DNA of 64,000 bases from NCBI RefSeq assembly GCF_001507555.1, contig NZ_LQBO01000001.1:1984001-2048000 (forward strand). The letters run 5' to 3'. Numbering within the stretch: the first letter of the stretch is position 1; every line of letters begins with the position of its first letter. A program made the translations under genes and the position numbers. A model generated the notes under the pieces. That model did not search any database, was not told where the DNA came from, and saw nothing but the letters and a program-made list of their open reading frames with translations. Positions 32,755 through 42,576 of the stretch are shown one piece after another. The DNA comes from Thiomicrospira sp. XS5. Lineage in GTDB: Bacteria > Pseudomonadota > Gammaproteobacteria > Thiomicrospirales > Thiomicrospiraceae.

Positions 32755-33666
32755 ATGAAACAAGCACAACATCCCTTAGACACATGGCAAACGCCGGAAA
32801 TCCAGGACCGTAACCAACGCATTCTCAAACGCCCCAAGGCGCTTGAAATCCAAAACCTGGAAATGTCTTTCGAACATAAAGGCAAAACCAACAAAGTTCT
32901 GGGCGGCATCGATTTCACCGCTTTCAAGCGTGAATTCGTCTGCGTAGTCGGGCCATCCGGCTGCGGTAAATCCACATTGGCTCGTCTCATCGCCGGTTTG
33001 GAAACCAAAGACAGCGGCGACATTCTGGTGGAAAACAAACAAGTGGTTGAGCCCGGCCCGGATCGCGGCATGGTTTTCCAAAGCTACTCGCTGTTCCCGT
33101 GGATGTCGGTGAAAGAAAACGTCATGTTCGGCCTCACCGAAGGCGGCATGTCGAAAAACACCGCCGAAACCGAAGCCCTGCAATGGATTGATCTGGTCGG
33201 GCTGGACAAGTTCGCCGAAGCCTACCCGCACCAACTGTCGGGCGGTATGAAGCAACGTGTCGCGATTATCCGCGCCCTGGCCAACCAGCCGAAAATCTTG
33301 CTGATGGACGAACCGTTCGCCGCGCTGGATCCACAGAACCGTTTAAAGATGCAACAGTATCTGCTGGAAATCTGGCAGAACATCGACATCACCATTTTCT
33401 TTATCACCCATGATTTGGACGAAGCTATTTATCTGGCCGACCGAATCCTGGTATTGGATGCCAACCCGGGCCGGGTGCGCGAAGTGGTCAATGTGCCATT
33501 GCCGCGTCCGAGAGCGGACGACACGCTGCTCAGCCCGGCGTTCATGGCCACCAAAGAATATTTGGAAAGCCTGGTGCATCCACCCAAGCCCGAGCTGGAC
33601 TTTGAGGAAAAACTCAGCATGGTCCGCCTCGTTCCCGTTAACGCAGAAGTTCCGGATGTATTTTAA
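32755..33666 (+). CDS. ABC transporter ATP-binding protein of the guanidine/urea-carboxylase type
   Basis: 303 aa, TauB/SsuB/NrtD-like ATPase. Walker A is GPSGCGKST (about 64-72), the Q-loop reads VFQSYSLFPW, the signature LSGGMKQRVAI, Walker B ILLMDEPFAALD, and the switch His is in FFITHDLDEAIYLADR. The N-terminal 30 residues and a C-terminal extension after the core are typical of this transporter branch. AAGGAG precedes the ATG; its stop directly abuts the next gene's ATG, so translation is coupled. Confidence 0.92.
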   Translation: MKQAQHPLDTWQTPEIQDRNQRILKRPKALEIQNLEMSFEHKGKTNKVLGGIDFTAFKREFVCVVGPSGCGKSTLARLIAGLETKDSGDILVENKQVVEPGPDRGMVFQSYSLFPWMSVKENVMFGLTEGGMSKNTAETEALQWIDLVGLDKFAEAYPHQLSGGMKQRVAIIRALANQPKILLMDEPFAALDPQNRLKMQQYLLEIWQNIDITIFFITHDLDEAIYLADRILVLDANPGRVREVVNVPLPRPRADDTLLSPAFMATKEYLESLVHPPKPELDFEEKLSMVRLVPVNAEVPDVF

Positions 33667-34140
33667 ATGACTCAGAACAACAAAGGCCTTGTCCGCACCA
33701 GCGCTTCCCTACCTGCCAAAGTACTGGAAGACCTGGATCAGCTCGTGATCGACCGCGGTTTCAATAACCGCTCTGCCCTCTTGGCGGAAATGATTCAGAA
33801 GGAAGTCTCGGCGTATCGCCAAGACTACACCAACGAAGTCATGGCCGGCACTTTGACACTGGTGTACGACCACGCCGTGCCCGGTTTGCAGGTCAAGCTG
33901 AATCAGCTTAAGCATCAATACGTGGCGGAAATCATCTCCTCCACCCAGATTCAATTGATGGACCACCACACTTTGGAGGTCAACCTCATGCAAGGCGCGG
34001 CCGACCAGCTGAACCGCATCAGCCACGAAATGATTTCCAACCGGGGCGTGAAAACCGGCAACCTTTACTTGACCCATTCGGCCCTACCACCGATTCACAC
34101 TTCGGTCACCGAATCGTCACAGGAGACTCAAAATGACTGA
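33667..34140 (+). CDS. NikR-like ribbon-helix-helix regulator lacking nickel ligands
   Basis: 157 aa. An N-terminal ribbon-helix-helix domain (about 8-50: VRTSASLPAKVLEDLDQL, GFNNRSALLAEMI) and a C-terminal ACT-like NikR domain (about 58-135: AGTLTLVYDHAVPG, NRGVKTGNLYLT). Aligned by eye to E. coli NikR, His76 is kept (LKHQYV) but His87, His89 and Cys95 are replaced by Gln, Gln and Thr. It should therefore not sense nickel in the usual way. In a guanidine operon a ligand such as guanidine or a nitrogen signal is plausible. Likely binds the 28-bp dyads at 31683 and 63275. Its end overlaps the next gene by 8 bases. Confidence 0.8.
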   Translation: MTQNNKGLVRTSASLPAKVLEDLDQLVIDRGFNNRSALLAEMIQKEVSAYRQDYTNEVMAGTLTLVYDHAVPGLQVKLNQLKHQYVAEIISSTQIQLMDHHTLEVNLMQGAADQLNRISHEMISNRGVKTGNLYLTHSALPPIHTSVTESSQETQND

Positions 34141-34897
34141 CAACACTTCATCCAAAACCACCAGGCCTGGTGATTTCATCTGGCAAGAAGACTTGCCGGG
34201 TTGCGGCCATTGGTCCGGCGTCATTCGCCGTGGCACCGTTTTGCGTTTAACCGATGTCGAAGGCGGCGCCAATGTCGCCATGCTCATCAACAACCTGGAA
34301 GTCAAAAACGAACGCTACAACATGCCGGACACATTGAAAGCGCAAAAAACCGCTTTCCTGACCCGTCCGAACATGTGTTTCAGCGACATGGGGCGCGTCA
34401 TGTGTTCCATTATCGAAGACACCTGCGGCTGGCACGATACCATCGGCGGCTTGTCGCACGCGGCGTTGGTGCACAAGAAATACGGCGATAAATCCTATCA
34501 GGAAGCCCACAATGACTACTACAAAAACGGCTACGACAGTCTGCTGAACGAACTCGGCAAATGGGGCCTGAACGCCAGCGACATCATGCCGAACATCAAC
34601 TGGTTCAGCAAAGTGCGCGTCGAAGACGACGGCCAAATGACCTTTGTCCCGAACAACGCCAAAGCGGGCGACTACGTCGATTTGCGCTTTGAAATGGACA
34701 GCATCGTCTCCTTGTCCACCGCACAACATCCGTTGGACCCGAATCCGGAATACGCTCCGAAACCGATTCAACTGACCGTGTTCAAAGCGCAACCGGTCGC
34801 ACAGGACGACGCCAGTCGCCTCCACCGTGCCGAAAACGAACGCGCTTACTACAACACCAAAATTTACTATGGAGAAAACCCAAATGACGACATCTAA
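34133..34897 (+). CDS. Carboxyguanidine deiminase subunit (urea carboxylase-associated protein 1 type)
   Basis: 254 aa of the urea-amidolyase-associated family. These paired proteins were shown in other bacteria to form carboxyguanidine deiminase, which turns carboxyguanidine into allophanate plus ammonia. Family features are [49 protein letters not shown] (Cys-Gly-x-His, possible active site) and [13 protein letters not shown]. It lies between transporter/regulator and carboxylase genes, as in known guanidine operons. ATG with AGGAG upstream. Which member is called CgdA or CgdB I leave open. A CCAGGCCTGG copy encodes RPG near its start. Confidence 0.85.
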   Translation: MTDNTSSKTTRPGDFIWQEDLPGCGHWSGVIRRGTVLRLTDVEGGANVAMLINNLEVKNERYNMPDTLKAQKTAFLTRPNMCFSDMGRVMCSIIEDTCGWHDTIGGLSHAALVHKKYGDKSYQEAHNDYYKNGYDSLLNELGKWGLNASDIMPNINWFSKVRVEDDGQMTFVPNNAKAGDYVDLRFEMDSIVSLSTAQHPLDPNPEYAPKPIQLTVFKAQPVAQDDASRLHRAENERAYYNTKIYYGENPNDDI

Positions 34898-35528
34898 CGT
34901 TGATGAAAGCCGTATTGTCTATCGCGAAGTGGTCGAAGCGGGTAAACCATGGATGCACGAAGTCAAAGCCGGGCAACATTTCCGCATTGTCGACCTGGAA
35001 GGTAACCAGGCGGTCGATACCCTGTTCTACAACGCCCACGACCACAGCGAGCGCTATTCGGCGGCGGACACCATCCGCGAACAAGGCAACATCTATTTGA
35101 CCACCGGTTCGGTGCTGCAATCCAACTTGGTCAACCCGATGCTGACCATCACCGACGACACCTGTGGTCGCCACGACACCATCGGAGGGGCCTGTTCGGC
35201 GGAGAGCAATACCGTGCGTTATGCCATCGAAAAACGCCACATGCACTCGTGCCGTGATTCCTTCCTGATGGCGTTAGGGGAATGCGAATGCAACCACGGT
35301 CAGCAAATGACCAAGGATGACCTCGCCAGCAACATCAATTTCTTTATGAACGTGCCCGTTTCACCAGACGGCCACCTCGATTTCGACGACGGCATCTCCG
35401 CACCGGGGCGCTATGTGGAAATGAAGGCTCATATGGATGTGCTGGTCTTGGTGTCCAATTGCCCGCAATTGAACAACCCTTGTAACGGCTACAACCCGAC
35501 ACCGGTTGAAATGATTATCTGGGAATAA
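34884..35528 (+). CDS. Carboxyguanidine deiminase subunit (urea carboxylase-associated protein 2 type)
   Basis: 214 aa from the ATG at 34884, with GGAG eight bases upstream; the frame opens earlier but that would add a long overlap. Paralogue of the preceding protein: [54 protein letters not shown] (same Cys-Gly-x-His), [10 protein letters not shown] and [19 protein letters not shown]. The two should form the heteromeric deiminase. Start overlaps the previous gene by 14 bases, so the pair is translationally coupled. Confidence 0.85.
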   Translation: MTTSNVDESRIVYREVVEAGKPWMHEVKAGQHFRIVDLEGNQAVDTLFYNAHDHSERYSAADTIREQGNIYLTTGSVLQSNLVNPMLTITDDTCGRHDTIGGACSAESNTVRYAIEKRHMHSCRDSFLMALGECECNHGQQMTKDDLASNINFFMNVPVSPDGHLDFDDGISAPGRYVEMKAHMDVLVLVSNCPQLNNPCNGYNPTPVEMIIWE

Positions 35529-35577
35529 CGTAACACGTTTCCCAACACTCTTCAGAACGCGCTGAAAAGGAAAACAC

Positions 35578-38500
35578 ATGTTTAAGAAAGTTCTCATCGC
35601 CAACCGTGGCGCCATCGCCACCCGGATTATCCGCACACTTCGCACCATGGGCATCCAATCGGTGGTGCTGGCGTCCGACGCCGACCGTACATCCCTGCAC
35701 GTGCTGGAAGCCGACGAAGTCATTTCCCTGCCGGGCAATGTCGCCACCGAAACCTATCTGAACGTGCCGCTGATTCTGGAGCACGCCCAGGAATTGGGCG
35801 TTGAAGCAATCCATCCGGGCTACGGCTTTTTGAGTGAGAACGCCGGTTTCGCCGAAACCTGTGAAAGCATGGGCATCCGATTCATCGGCCCCACGCCCGA
35901 ACACATCCGCGATTTCGGTTTAAAACACACCGCACGCGAACTGGCCATTAAAGCCGAAGTGCCATTATTGCCCGGCTCCGATCTGTTGGAATCGCTCGAA
36001 ACGGCGTTAGAAGAAGCCGAGCGCATCGGTTACCCGGTCATGTTGAAAAGCACCGCCGGTGGTGGTGGCATCGGCATGCAACGTTGCGACGATGCCGAGG
36101 CGCTTTCCGAAGCCTTTGAACAGGTTGCGCGTTTGAGCCAAAACGCCTTCGGCCAAAGCGGCATTTTTCTGGAAAAATTCGTCGTTAATGCCCGTCACAT
36201 CGAAATCCAGATTTTCGGTGACGGTCTGGGCCAAGTCGTTTCCTTCGGAGAGCGCGACTGCTCCTTGCAGCGCCGTAACCAAAAGGTCGTTGAAGAAACC
36301 CCGGCCGTGGGCATTTCCCGCGAACAGGTCGCGGAAATGGAAGCCCACGCCGTGCGCCTCGGCGAGCTGGTCAGCTACCGCTCCGCCGGCACCGTGGAAT
36401 ACGTTTATGACGCCGACACCGAACAATACTATTTCCTTGAAGTGAACACGCGTTTGCAGGTCGAACATGGCATCACCGAAGCGGTGCGCGACGTCGATTT
36501 GGTGGAATGGATGATTCAAGTCGCCTTTGACCAAACCTTCCCAGGCCTGGTCAAACCGGCGCAAGGCCACGCCATTGAAGTCCGTGTTTACGCCGAAGAC
36601 CCGTTCAAGAACTTCCAACCGAGCTCTGGCCGTCTCACCGGCTGGAAAATGCCGAGCGACTGCCGGGTGGACACCTGGTGCAGCAGCGGCCAGGAAGTCA
36701 GCTCCTTCTACGACCCGATGCTGGCAAAAATCATCGTCAAAGGCCAAAACCGTGACGACGCCGTGGCCAAACTGCAAACGGCCATGGACGAAACCCGCAT
36801 CGACGGTTTCGAAACCAATGCCACTTATTTGAAAACCCTCAGCCATGCCGAGGCGTTCATCAAAGCTGAAAACCTGTATACGCGCTTTTTGAACGGTTTT
36901 ACCCATCAGCCCGATACGGTCGAAATCACCAACGCTGGCACCCATTCCATGCTCATCAGTTATCCGGGGCGGACCGGTTATTGGGACATCGGCGTACCGC
37001 CTTCCGGGCCAATGGACGCCTTGTCACACCGTTTAGCCAATCGCTGTCTCGGCAATGCCGATGACGCTGCGACCATCGAAATGACCGTGTCCGGCGTCAG
37101 CATGACCTTCGACCGCGATGCTGTCATCTGCATTACCGGGGCCGATGTGAAGCCGACACTGGACAAGCAACCGATTCCACAATGGCAAGCCGTGGAAGTG
37201 AAAGCCGGTCAACAACTGAAATCCAAAGTCATCAAGGCGCTGGGACAGCGTGCGTATCTCGCCATCCAAGGCGGCTTCAGCGTACCCGATTACATGGGCA
37301 GTAAAACCACATTCTCACTGGGCGGCTTCGGCGGCCATGCCGGGCGGTTACTGCGCGCCGGCGACGTCTTGCACATTCCGGCGGACACCGCCGGCATCAG
37401 CGCCACCCAGCCGATTCCGGCCGAACTGATTCCCAACCTGGAAAACGAGGTGGAAATCGCGGTGATTTACGGCCCGCAAGGCTCACCGGATTTCTTCACC
37501 GAAGGCGACATCGATACCTTCTTTTCCACCGCTTGGGAAGTCCACTATAACTCCAGCCGAACCGGCATCCGCCTGATCGGTCCGAAACCGACCTGGGCAC
37601 GAACGGACGGCGGCGAAGCCGGTCTGCATCCGTCCAACATCCACGACAACGCTTACGCCATCGGTGCCATCGACTTCACCGGCGACATGCCGGTCATCCT
37701 GGCGCAGGATGGCCCGAGCCTGGGCGGCTTTGTCTGCCCCGCCACCATCATCGAGGCCGAGCAATGGAAAATGGGGCAATTGCGCCCTGGGGACACCGTG
37801 CGCTTCAAGCCGGTGTCCATCGACACCGCCGAAGCCGCACTCAAAGCGCAGGACGCCGCCATCAACGCCTTGGAGGCCACGACCGTTTCCGACCTGACCT
37901 ATCTGTCGGAACCGACCGAACAATCCTGCCTGGCGAAAGAACTGCCGGCCGGCGAACACGAGTTCGGCGTCAAATACCGTCGTTCCGGCGACAGCCATAT
38001 ACTCATCGAATACGGCGCCATGGAACTGGACTTAGCACTGCGCTTTCGCATTCAGGTATTGACCGACAAATTGAAAGAACTCAAAAATGACCAGGCCTGG
38101 GCGTTTTTGAAGGATTTAACCCCCGGCATCCGCTCCTTGCAGGTGCACTACAATCCACGCCAGATTTCCCAAAACGACCTGATTCAAAAGCTGGTCGATT
38201 TGGAAGCGGAGATTTCATCCGCCAAAGACCTCACGGTAAAAAGCCGAATCGTCAAACTGCCATTGTCGTGGGACGACCCGAGCACCCGTTTGGCCATCGA
38301 AAAATACATGAATTCGGTGCGCCCGGATGCACCTTGGTGTCCGAGCAATATCGAGTTCATCCGCCGCATCAACGGCCTGGATTCAATTGAAGACGTCAAA
38401 CGCATCGTTTTCGAAGCCAAATACCTGGTCATGGGACTGGGCGACGTTTACCTCGGTGCGCCCGTTTCCACGCCATTAGACCCGCGCCACCGCCTGGTCA

Positions 38501-39201
38501 CCACCAAATACAACCCGGCCAGAACCTGGACGCCGGAAAATGCCGTGGGCATCGGCGGCGCTTATATGTGTGTTTACGGCATGGAAGGCCCGGGCGGTTA
38601 TCAGTTTGTGGGGCGCACCATCCAAATGTGGAACGCCTATCGCAACACCCAATATTTCCCGCCGGGCAAACCTTGGTTGCTGGATTTCTTCGACCAGATT
38701 CAGTTCTATCCGGTCAGTGAAGACGAGTTGAAACAAGCTCGCCACGACTTCCCGTTGGGCCGTTTCGACATCAACATTGAAGAAACCACCTTGTCTCTGG
38801 CCGATTATCAGGCGTTCCTGGCCGAAGAAGCCGACAGCATCGCCGAATTCCAGACCAAGCAGAAAGCCGCTTTCGAAGCCGAACGCCAACGTTGGGAAGC
38901 CAACGGCCAAGCCAACTACGAAGACACGTCATCCCAAGAGGAAATTCAAAACGAACCCATGGCCGAAATCCCGGAAGGTTTTGAAGCGGCTCTGTCGCCG
39001 ATTACCGGCAGCGTCTGGAAAATCCAGGTCAAACCGGGCGATGCGGTGGCCGAAGGCGATATCATCGCCATTCTGGAAACCATGAAAATCGAAATTCCGA
39101 TTGAAGCGGAATACGACGGCACTGTCACCGAAATTCTCATAAACGAAGGGGATTTGATTCAAAACGGCCAAGCCTTGTTGGTCATGGAGGTATCGGAATG
39201 A
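35578..39201 (+). CDS. Guanidine/urea carboxylase (biotin-dependent)
   Basis: 1207 aa, full length for bacterial urea carboxylase. Order: biotin carboxylase with ATP-grasp (about 1-450: [42 protein letters not shown]); allophanate-hydrolase-subunit-2-like and subunit-1-like carboxyltransferase domains (about 460-1080: [31 protein letters not shown]); and a biotinyl domain with LETMKIEIP, Lys near 1170. It carboxylates guanidine or urea with bicarbonate and ATP. With the deiminase pair beside it, guanidine is the likelier substrate. AAGGAAAA precedes the ATG. Two CCAGGCCTGG copies lie inside (36541, 38091). Confidence 0.93.
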   Translation: MFKKVLIANRGAIATRIIRTLRTMGIQSVVLASDADRTSLHVLEADEVISLPGNVATETYLNVPLILEHAQELGVEAIHPGYGFLSENAGFAETCESMGIRFIGPTPEHIRDFGLKHTARELAIKAEVPLLPGSDLLESLETALEEAERIGYPVMLKSTAGGGGIGMQRCDDAEALSEAFEQVARLSQNAFGQSGIFLEKFVVNARHIEIQIFGDGLGQVVSFGERDCSLQRRNQKVVEETPAVGISREQVAEMEAHAVRLGELVSYRSAGTVEYVYDADTEQYYFLEVNTRLQVEHGITEAVRDVDLVEWMIQVAFDQTFPGLVKPAQGHAIEVRVYAEDPFKNFQPSSGRLTGWKMPSDCRVDTWCSSGQEVSSFYDPMLAKIIVKGQNRDDAVAKLQTAMDETRIDGFETNATYLKTLSHAEAFIKAENLYTRFLNGFTHQPDTVEITNAGTHSMLISYPGRTGYWDIGVPPSGPMDALSHRLANRCLGNADDAATIEMTVSGVSMTFDRDAVICITGADVKPTLDKQPIPQWQAVEVKAGQQLKSKVIKALGQRAYLAIQGGFSVPDYMGSKTTFSLGGFGGHAGRLLRAGDVLHIPADTAGISATQPIPAELIPNLENEVEIAVIYGPQGSPDFFTEGDIDTFFSTAWEVHYNSSRTGIRLIGPKPTWARTDGGEAGLHPSNIHDNAYAIGAIDFTGDMPVILAQDGPSLGGFVCPATIIEAEQWKMGQLRPGDTVRFKPVSIDTAEAALKAQDAAINALEATTVSDLTYLSEPTEQSCLAKELPAGEHEFGVKYRRSGDSHILIEYGAMELDLALRFRIQVLTDKLKELKNDQAWAFLKDLTPGIRSLQVHYNPRQISQNDLIQKLVDLEAEISSAKDLTVKSRIVKLPLSWDDPSTRLAIEKYMNSVRPDAPWCPSNIEFIRRINGLDSIEDVKRIVFEAKYLVMGLGDVYLGAPVSTPLDPRHRLVTTKYNPARTWTPENAVGIGGAYMCVYGMEGPGGYQFVGRTIQMWNAYRNTQYFPPGKPWLLDFFDQIQFYPVSEDELKQARHDFPLGRFDINIEETTLSLADYQAFLAEEADSIAEFQTKQKAAFEAERQRWEANGQANYEDTSSQEEIQNEPMAEIPEGFEAALSPITGSVWKIQVKPGDAVAEGDIIAILETMKIEIPIEAEYDGTVTEILINEGDLIQNGQALLVMEVSE

Positions 39202-41000
39202 TCGATTGTCGCATCGCGTCTTTACGCCAAGCCTATGGCGAAGGCCAACTCACGCCGCGTCAAGTGGTCGAGAGCTTGCGTCAACAGGCGGGCCATTACA
39301 CGGATTACAACCTTTTCATCCATGTGTTGACGGATGAAGAACTGGCGCCTTATCTGAACCGATTGGAGCAATCGGAGCCCAACAGCCTGCCGCTGTGGGG
39401 CATTCCGTTTATGATCAAAGACAACATCGATTTGGCGGGCATTCCCACCACGGCGGCCTGTGAAGAATTCGCCTACGTGCCGGAGCACTCCGCCACGGTG
39501 GTGCAACTGTTGATTGACGCCGGTGCCATTCCGCTTGCCAAGACCAATATGGACCAGTTTGCCACCGGCTTGGTCGGCACCCGTTCGCCTTACGGCGTGT
39601 GCCACAATGCGTTTGATTTCAACATGATCTCCGGCGGGTCCAGCTCCGGTTCGGCCGCCTCGCTGGCGTTGAATTTATGCAGTTTCTCGCTGGGCACGGA
39701 CACCGCCGGTTCCGGTCGAGTGCCCGCCGCGTTCAACAACCTGATTGGCCTGAAACCGTCCAAAGGCCTTTTGAGTACATCCGGCGTGGTGCCTGCGGTT
39801 CGCTCGCAGGACGTGGTGAGCATTTTTGCCTTGAATGCGCAGGACGCTTACGAGGTGTTTGACGTCGCCGCCCAGCCGGATGACGCCGACGAATTCAGCC
39901 GAGACGAAATGGCCCTGACACCTCCAGCCTGGGCAGCCAAACCCGTCATCGGCATTCCCGACGCCGCCGGTTTGATTTTTTATGACGACCGCGAAGCCCA
40001 AGCCAACTTTGAGGCGTCGGTCACACAACTGAAAAGCCAAGGTTTTGACATTAAGGAAATCGATTTCACCTTGTGGCTGGAAACCGCCAAACTCTTATAC
40101 GGTGGCGCTTGGGTGGCGGAGCGCTACGCCGCCATTGAAGCCTTTTTCGAAGCCCATGAAACCCAACTCGACCCGACGGTGGGCGGCATTATCGCCGGTG
40201 CCCGCAACTTGAGTGCGGCCGACGCTTACAAAGGCAGCTATGCCCTGCAGCAGGCGCAGCGCGATACCCGCGCCGTGTGGCAGGACATCGATTGTTTCAT
40301 GACGCCGACCACGCCGACCATTTTCAGCACCGAGCAAATCGAACAAGATCCGGTGGGACTGAATTCGGTGCTCGGCACCTACACCAATTTCATGAATTTA
40401 TTGGATTACACGGCCGTCGCCATGCCGACCGGCTTGCGAAACGATGGCTTACCAACCGGTGTGACCTTTTTCGCCCCCGCCGGCAGTGATCGCGCCCTGT
40501 TGAAACTGACCGACGCGTTACACAGCCAGTTCAACGAAACGGCGGGCGCCAAAGCACTGCCGATTCCAGCTCCAAAAGCCGAATTGTTCGACACGCCACA
40601 CACCATTTCATTGGCGGTGGTCGGTGCACATTTAGTCGGGTTTCCATTGAACGGACAATTAATCGAACGCGGTGCAACCTTGTTGCACACCACGAAAACC
40701 GCGCCGAAATACCGTTTTTACCAACTCGCCGGCGGCCCGATTCTGAAGCCAGGCCTAGTGAAAACCGATACTGACGGCGCCAGCATTGAAGTGGAAGTCT
40801 GGTCCATGCCCAAACAACATCTCGGCACTTTTTTGGCGTTGATTCCTTCCCCGCTGGGGCTGGGCAAAGTGGAATTGATTGACGGTTCACAAGTGGTCGG
40901 CTTTATCTGCGAACCTTACGGCATTGAAGGCGCCACCGACATCACCCATACCGGCGGTTGGCGCAATTGGATGAAAGAACGCGAAGCGAAAGGCTTGTAA
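39198..41000 (+). CDS. atzF: Allophanate hydrolase
   Basis: 600 aa, usual for AtzF. The N-terminal amidase-signature domain (about 1-450) carries [17 protein letters not shown] (catalytic Lys), [14 protein letters not shown] (cis-Ser) and [20 protein letters not shown] (nucleophile Ser). The C-terminal domain (about 460-600: [36 protein letters not shown]) decarboxylates the intermediate. It splits allophanate to two ammonia and two CO2, the last step of guanidine or urea breakdown by this route. ATGA overlap with the carboxylase stop. End of the operon. Confidence 0.93.
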   Translation: MIDCRIASLRQAYGEGQLTPRQVVESLRQQAGHYTDYNLFIHVLTDEELAPYLNRLEQSEPNSLPLWGIPFMIKDNIDLAGIPTTAACEEFAYVPEHSATVVQLLIDAGAIPLAKTNMDQFATGLVGTRSPYGVCHNAFDFNMISGGSSSGSAASLALNLCSFSLGTDTAGSGRVPAAFNNLIGLKPSKGLLSTSGVVPAVRSQDVVSIFALNAQDAYEVFDVAAQPDDADEFSRDEMALTPPAWAAKPVIGIPDAAGLIFYDDREAQANFEASVTQLKSQGFDIKEIDFTLWLETAKLLYGGAWVAERYAAIEAFFEAHETQLDPTVGGIIAGARNLSAADAYKGSYALQQAQRDTRAVWQDIDCFMTPTTPTIFSTEQIEQDPVGLNSVLGTYTNFMNLLDYTAVAMPTGLRNDGLPTGVTFFAPAGSDRALLKLTDALHSQFNETAGAKALPIPAPKAELFDTPHTISLAVVGAHLVGFPLNGQLIERGATLLHTTKTAPKYRFYQLAGGPILKPGLVKTDTDGASIEVEVWSMPKQHLGTFLALIPSPLGLGKVELIDGSQVVGFICEPYGIEGATDITHTGGWRNWMKEREAKGL

Positions 41001-41010
41001 AAGCCGCCGT

Positions 41011-41391
41011 TCAGCTCGACGGCACAGCCAGAAAACAGCGACTGGAATAATCGAGGAACACTTCGATTTTTTCAAGCGCCATTGGCGTCAAGGTGATGAG
41101 CCGGATACGGCGATCCGCCTCGCAAGGTGTTTCCGCCAGAAACCCCTGCTCAATGGCTTTTTGCACGTATTTCACCGCCGTCCGACGGCTGATGTTCGGC
41201 ATGAGTTCATACAACTCGGTCTTGGTTTTCGGCGCTTCGTGACGGTGAATCCACAGCTGGCTCAAAAGATCGCAGTAGTTCAAATCGCGCATATCGGTAT
41301 CGGCAAAGGTTTCCGCCCAGAAGATATCGATATTGAAGATGGCTTCCGCCGCCCTGATGCGATGTTGTTCCGTCTTGTCGTGTGTGGTCAT
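41011..41391 (-). CDS. MarR-like winged-helix regulator
   Basis: 126 aa. A winged-helix fold is suggested by TKTELYELMPNISRRTAVKYVQKAIEQGFLAE (recognition helix about 68-85), followed by a wing rich in Arg and Asp (TPCEADRRIRLITLTP). This matches the MarR/HTH_27 type in length and layout, though helix 1 is unusual (AEAIFNIDIFWAETFADTDM). Divergent from the TIM-barrel isomerase gene by 75 bases, so that gene is its most likely target. AGGA precedes the ATG. Effector unknown. Confidence 0.65.
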   Translation of the reverse strand: MTTHDKTEQHRIRAAEAIFNIDIFWAETFADTDMRDLNYCDLLSQLWIHRHEAPKTKTELYELMPNISRRTAVKYVQKAIEQGFLAETPCEADRRIRLITLTPMALEKIEVFLDYSSRCFLAVPSS

Positions 41392-41466
41392 TCCACGTCC
41401 TTTCGTCTATCGGGCAACGGCCGAAACTGATTGATTGCTTGAAACATCCAAACCGGAGACAGTTCC

Positions 41467-42312
41467 ATGAAACTGACATTATTCAAAACCCTTTGGGGCC
41501 ATGACGGCACCTATCAAGAAGCGGCCGACATGGCGTTGGCCGCCGATTTCAACGGTCTGGAAGCCCCCGCACCGGATAATCATAACCAGCTGGCGCAATT
41601 GGGGCAAGTGCTCGCCGACAACCGGCTGGATTACATTGCCGAAATTTGCACCGCCGGAAGCTACGTGCCGAACCGCCGAGCGACGCCGGACGAACACCTG
41701 ACGTCCTTGGAACAAAAATTACAGCTCAGCCGCGAATTGTCGCCACAGTTTTGCAACGTGATCGGCGGCTGCGATGCCTGGCCGCTCGACACCCAAATCG
41801 ATTTTTTCCAGCGCGCACAGGCATTGGCCGAAAAACACGATCTGCTCTGCAGTTTTGAAACCCATCGAAGCCGCTCCTTTTTCACCCCCTGGGTCACACG
41901 CGACGTGTTACGTGCCTTACCGGAGCTGAAAATCACCTGCGACTTCAGCCATTGGGCAGTGGTCTGCGAACGACTCATGGACAGCGAATGGGACGTCATT
42001 GAGGAAATCGCACCGAGAGCCCATCACATCCACGGCCGGGTCGGTTACGACCAAGGCCCACAGGTTCCGCATCCGGCCGCGCCGGAATACGCTGATGCAT
42101 TGGCGTCTCACGAACGTGCATGGGAAACCCTATGGCAAGCCCAACAAGCCCAAGGTTACGAAATCAGCACCCTCACCCCCGAATTCGGTCCGGATGGCTA
42201 TTTGCACACTTTACCGTTCACCGATATGCCGGTCGGCGACCTCTGGGAAATCAATCAATGGATGGGGCAACGTCAAACGACACATTTTGCGGACTGGTCC
42301 CGCACCGCTTAA
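41467..42312 (+). CDS. Xylose-isomerase-like TIM-barrel sugar phosphate isomerase/epimerase
   Basis: 281 aa, AP endonuclease family 2 fold. Candidate metal ligands are Glu in LLCSFETHRSR, Asp/His in ITCDFSHWAVV, His in HIHGRVGYDQG and Glu in TLTPEFGPDGY, in the order seen in hydroxypyruvate isomerases and sugar epimerases. The HGRVGYDQGPQVPHP segment is common in a subgroup annotated only as sugar phosphate isomerase/epimerase. It stands between the guanidine and sucrose operons and opposite a MarR-type regulator. Substrate unknown; it may act on a sugar or a small hydroxy acid. Confidence 0.7.
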   Translation: MKLTLFKTLWGHDGTYQEAADMALAADFNGLEAPAPDNHNQLAQLGQVLADNRLDYIAEICTAGSYVPNRRATPDEHLTSLEQKLQLSRELSPQFCNVIGGCDAWPLDTQIDFFQRAQALAEKHDLLCSFETHRSRSFFTPWVTRDVLRALPELKITCDFSHWAVVCERLMDSEWDVIEEIAPRAHHIHGRVGYDQGPQVPHPAAPEYADALASHERAWETLWQAQQAQGYEISTLTPEFGPDGYLHTLPFTDMPVGDLWEINQWMGQRQTTHFADWSRTA

Positions 42313-42358
42313 CACCAATGCCCGAAACATCCAGGCCTGGTCAAATAACGGATTGGGC

Positions 42359-42386
42359 TTGTTTTCTGCGCCGGGTTTTGTACAAT
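42359..42386 (+). promoter_or_regulatory. Promoter of the sucrose operon
   Basis: TTGTTT, 16 bp, TACAAT. It would give a leader of about 185 bases containing a small TGCCG-AAAA-CGGCA hairpin near 42479-42492. A CCAGGCCTGG copy (42331-42340) lies just upstream. Confidence 0.4.
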
Positions 42387-42576
42387 CATTCTAAAGCTCT
42401 TTTAAAGTTTCGTTCATAACAGCATTCGGAAACACTTGATTTTCCGACACTTTCAAATCTTCTTTTGCGTCAAACAAATGCCGAAAACGGCAACGCATTT
42501 AACCGTTTCATTGAATTGCCATAACATCAAACTGCGCCCCTAACGGGCTTCTTTAACGTAACGTACCGAAAACATT

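Noticed and set aside
35578-39201. Long reverse-strand open frames (up to 312 codons) inside the carboxylase gene
   Set aside because: They are shadows from GC-rich third positions; no ribosome sites or known domains.
42479-42492. Hairpin in the sps leader as terminator or riboswitch
   Set aside because: Five-base stem with no T run and no further structure that I can see.
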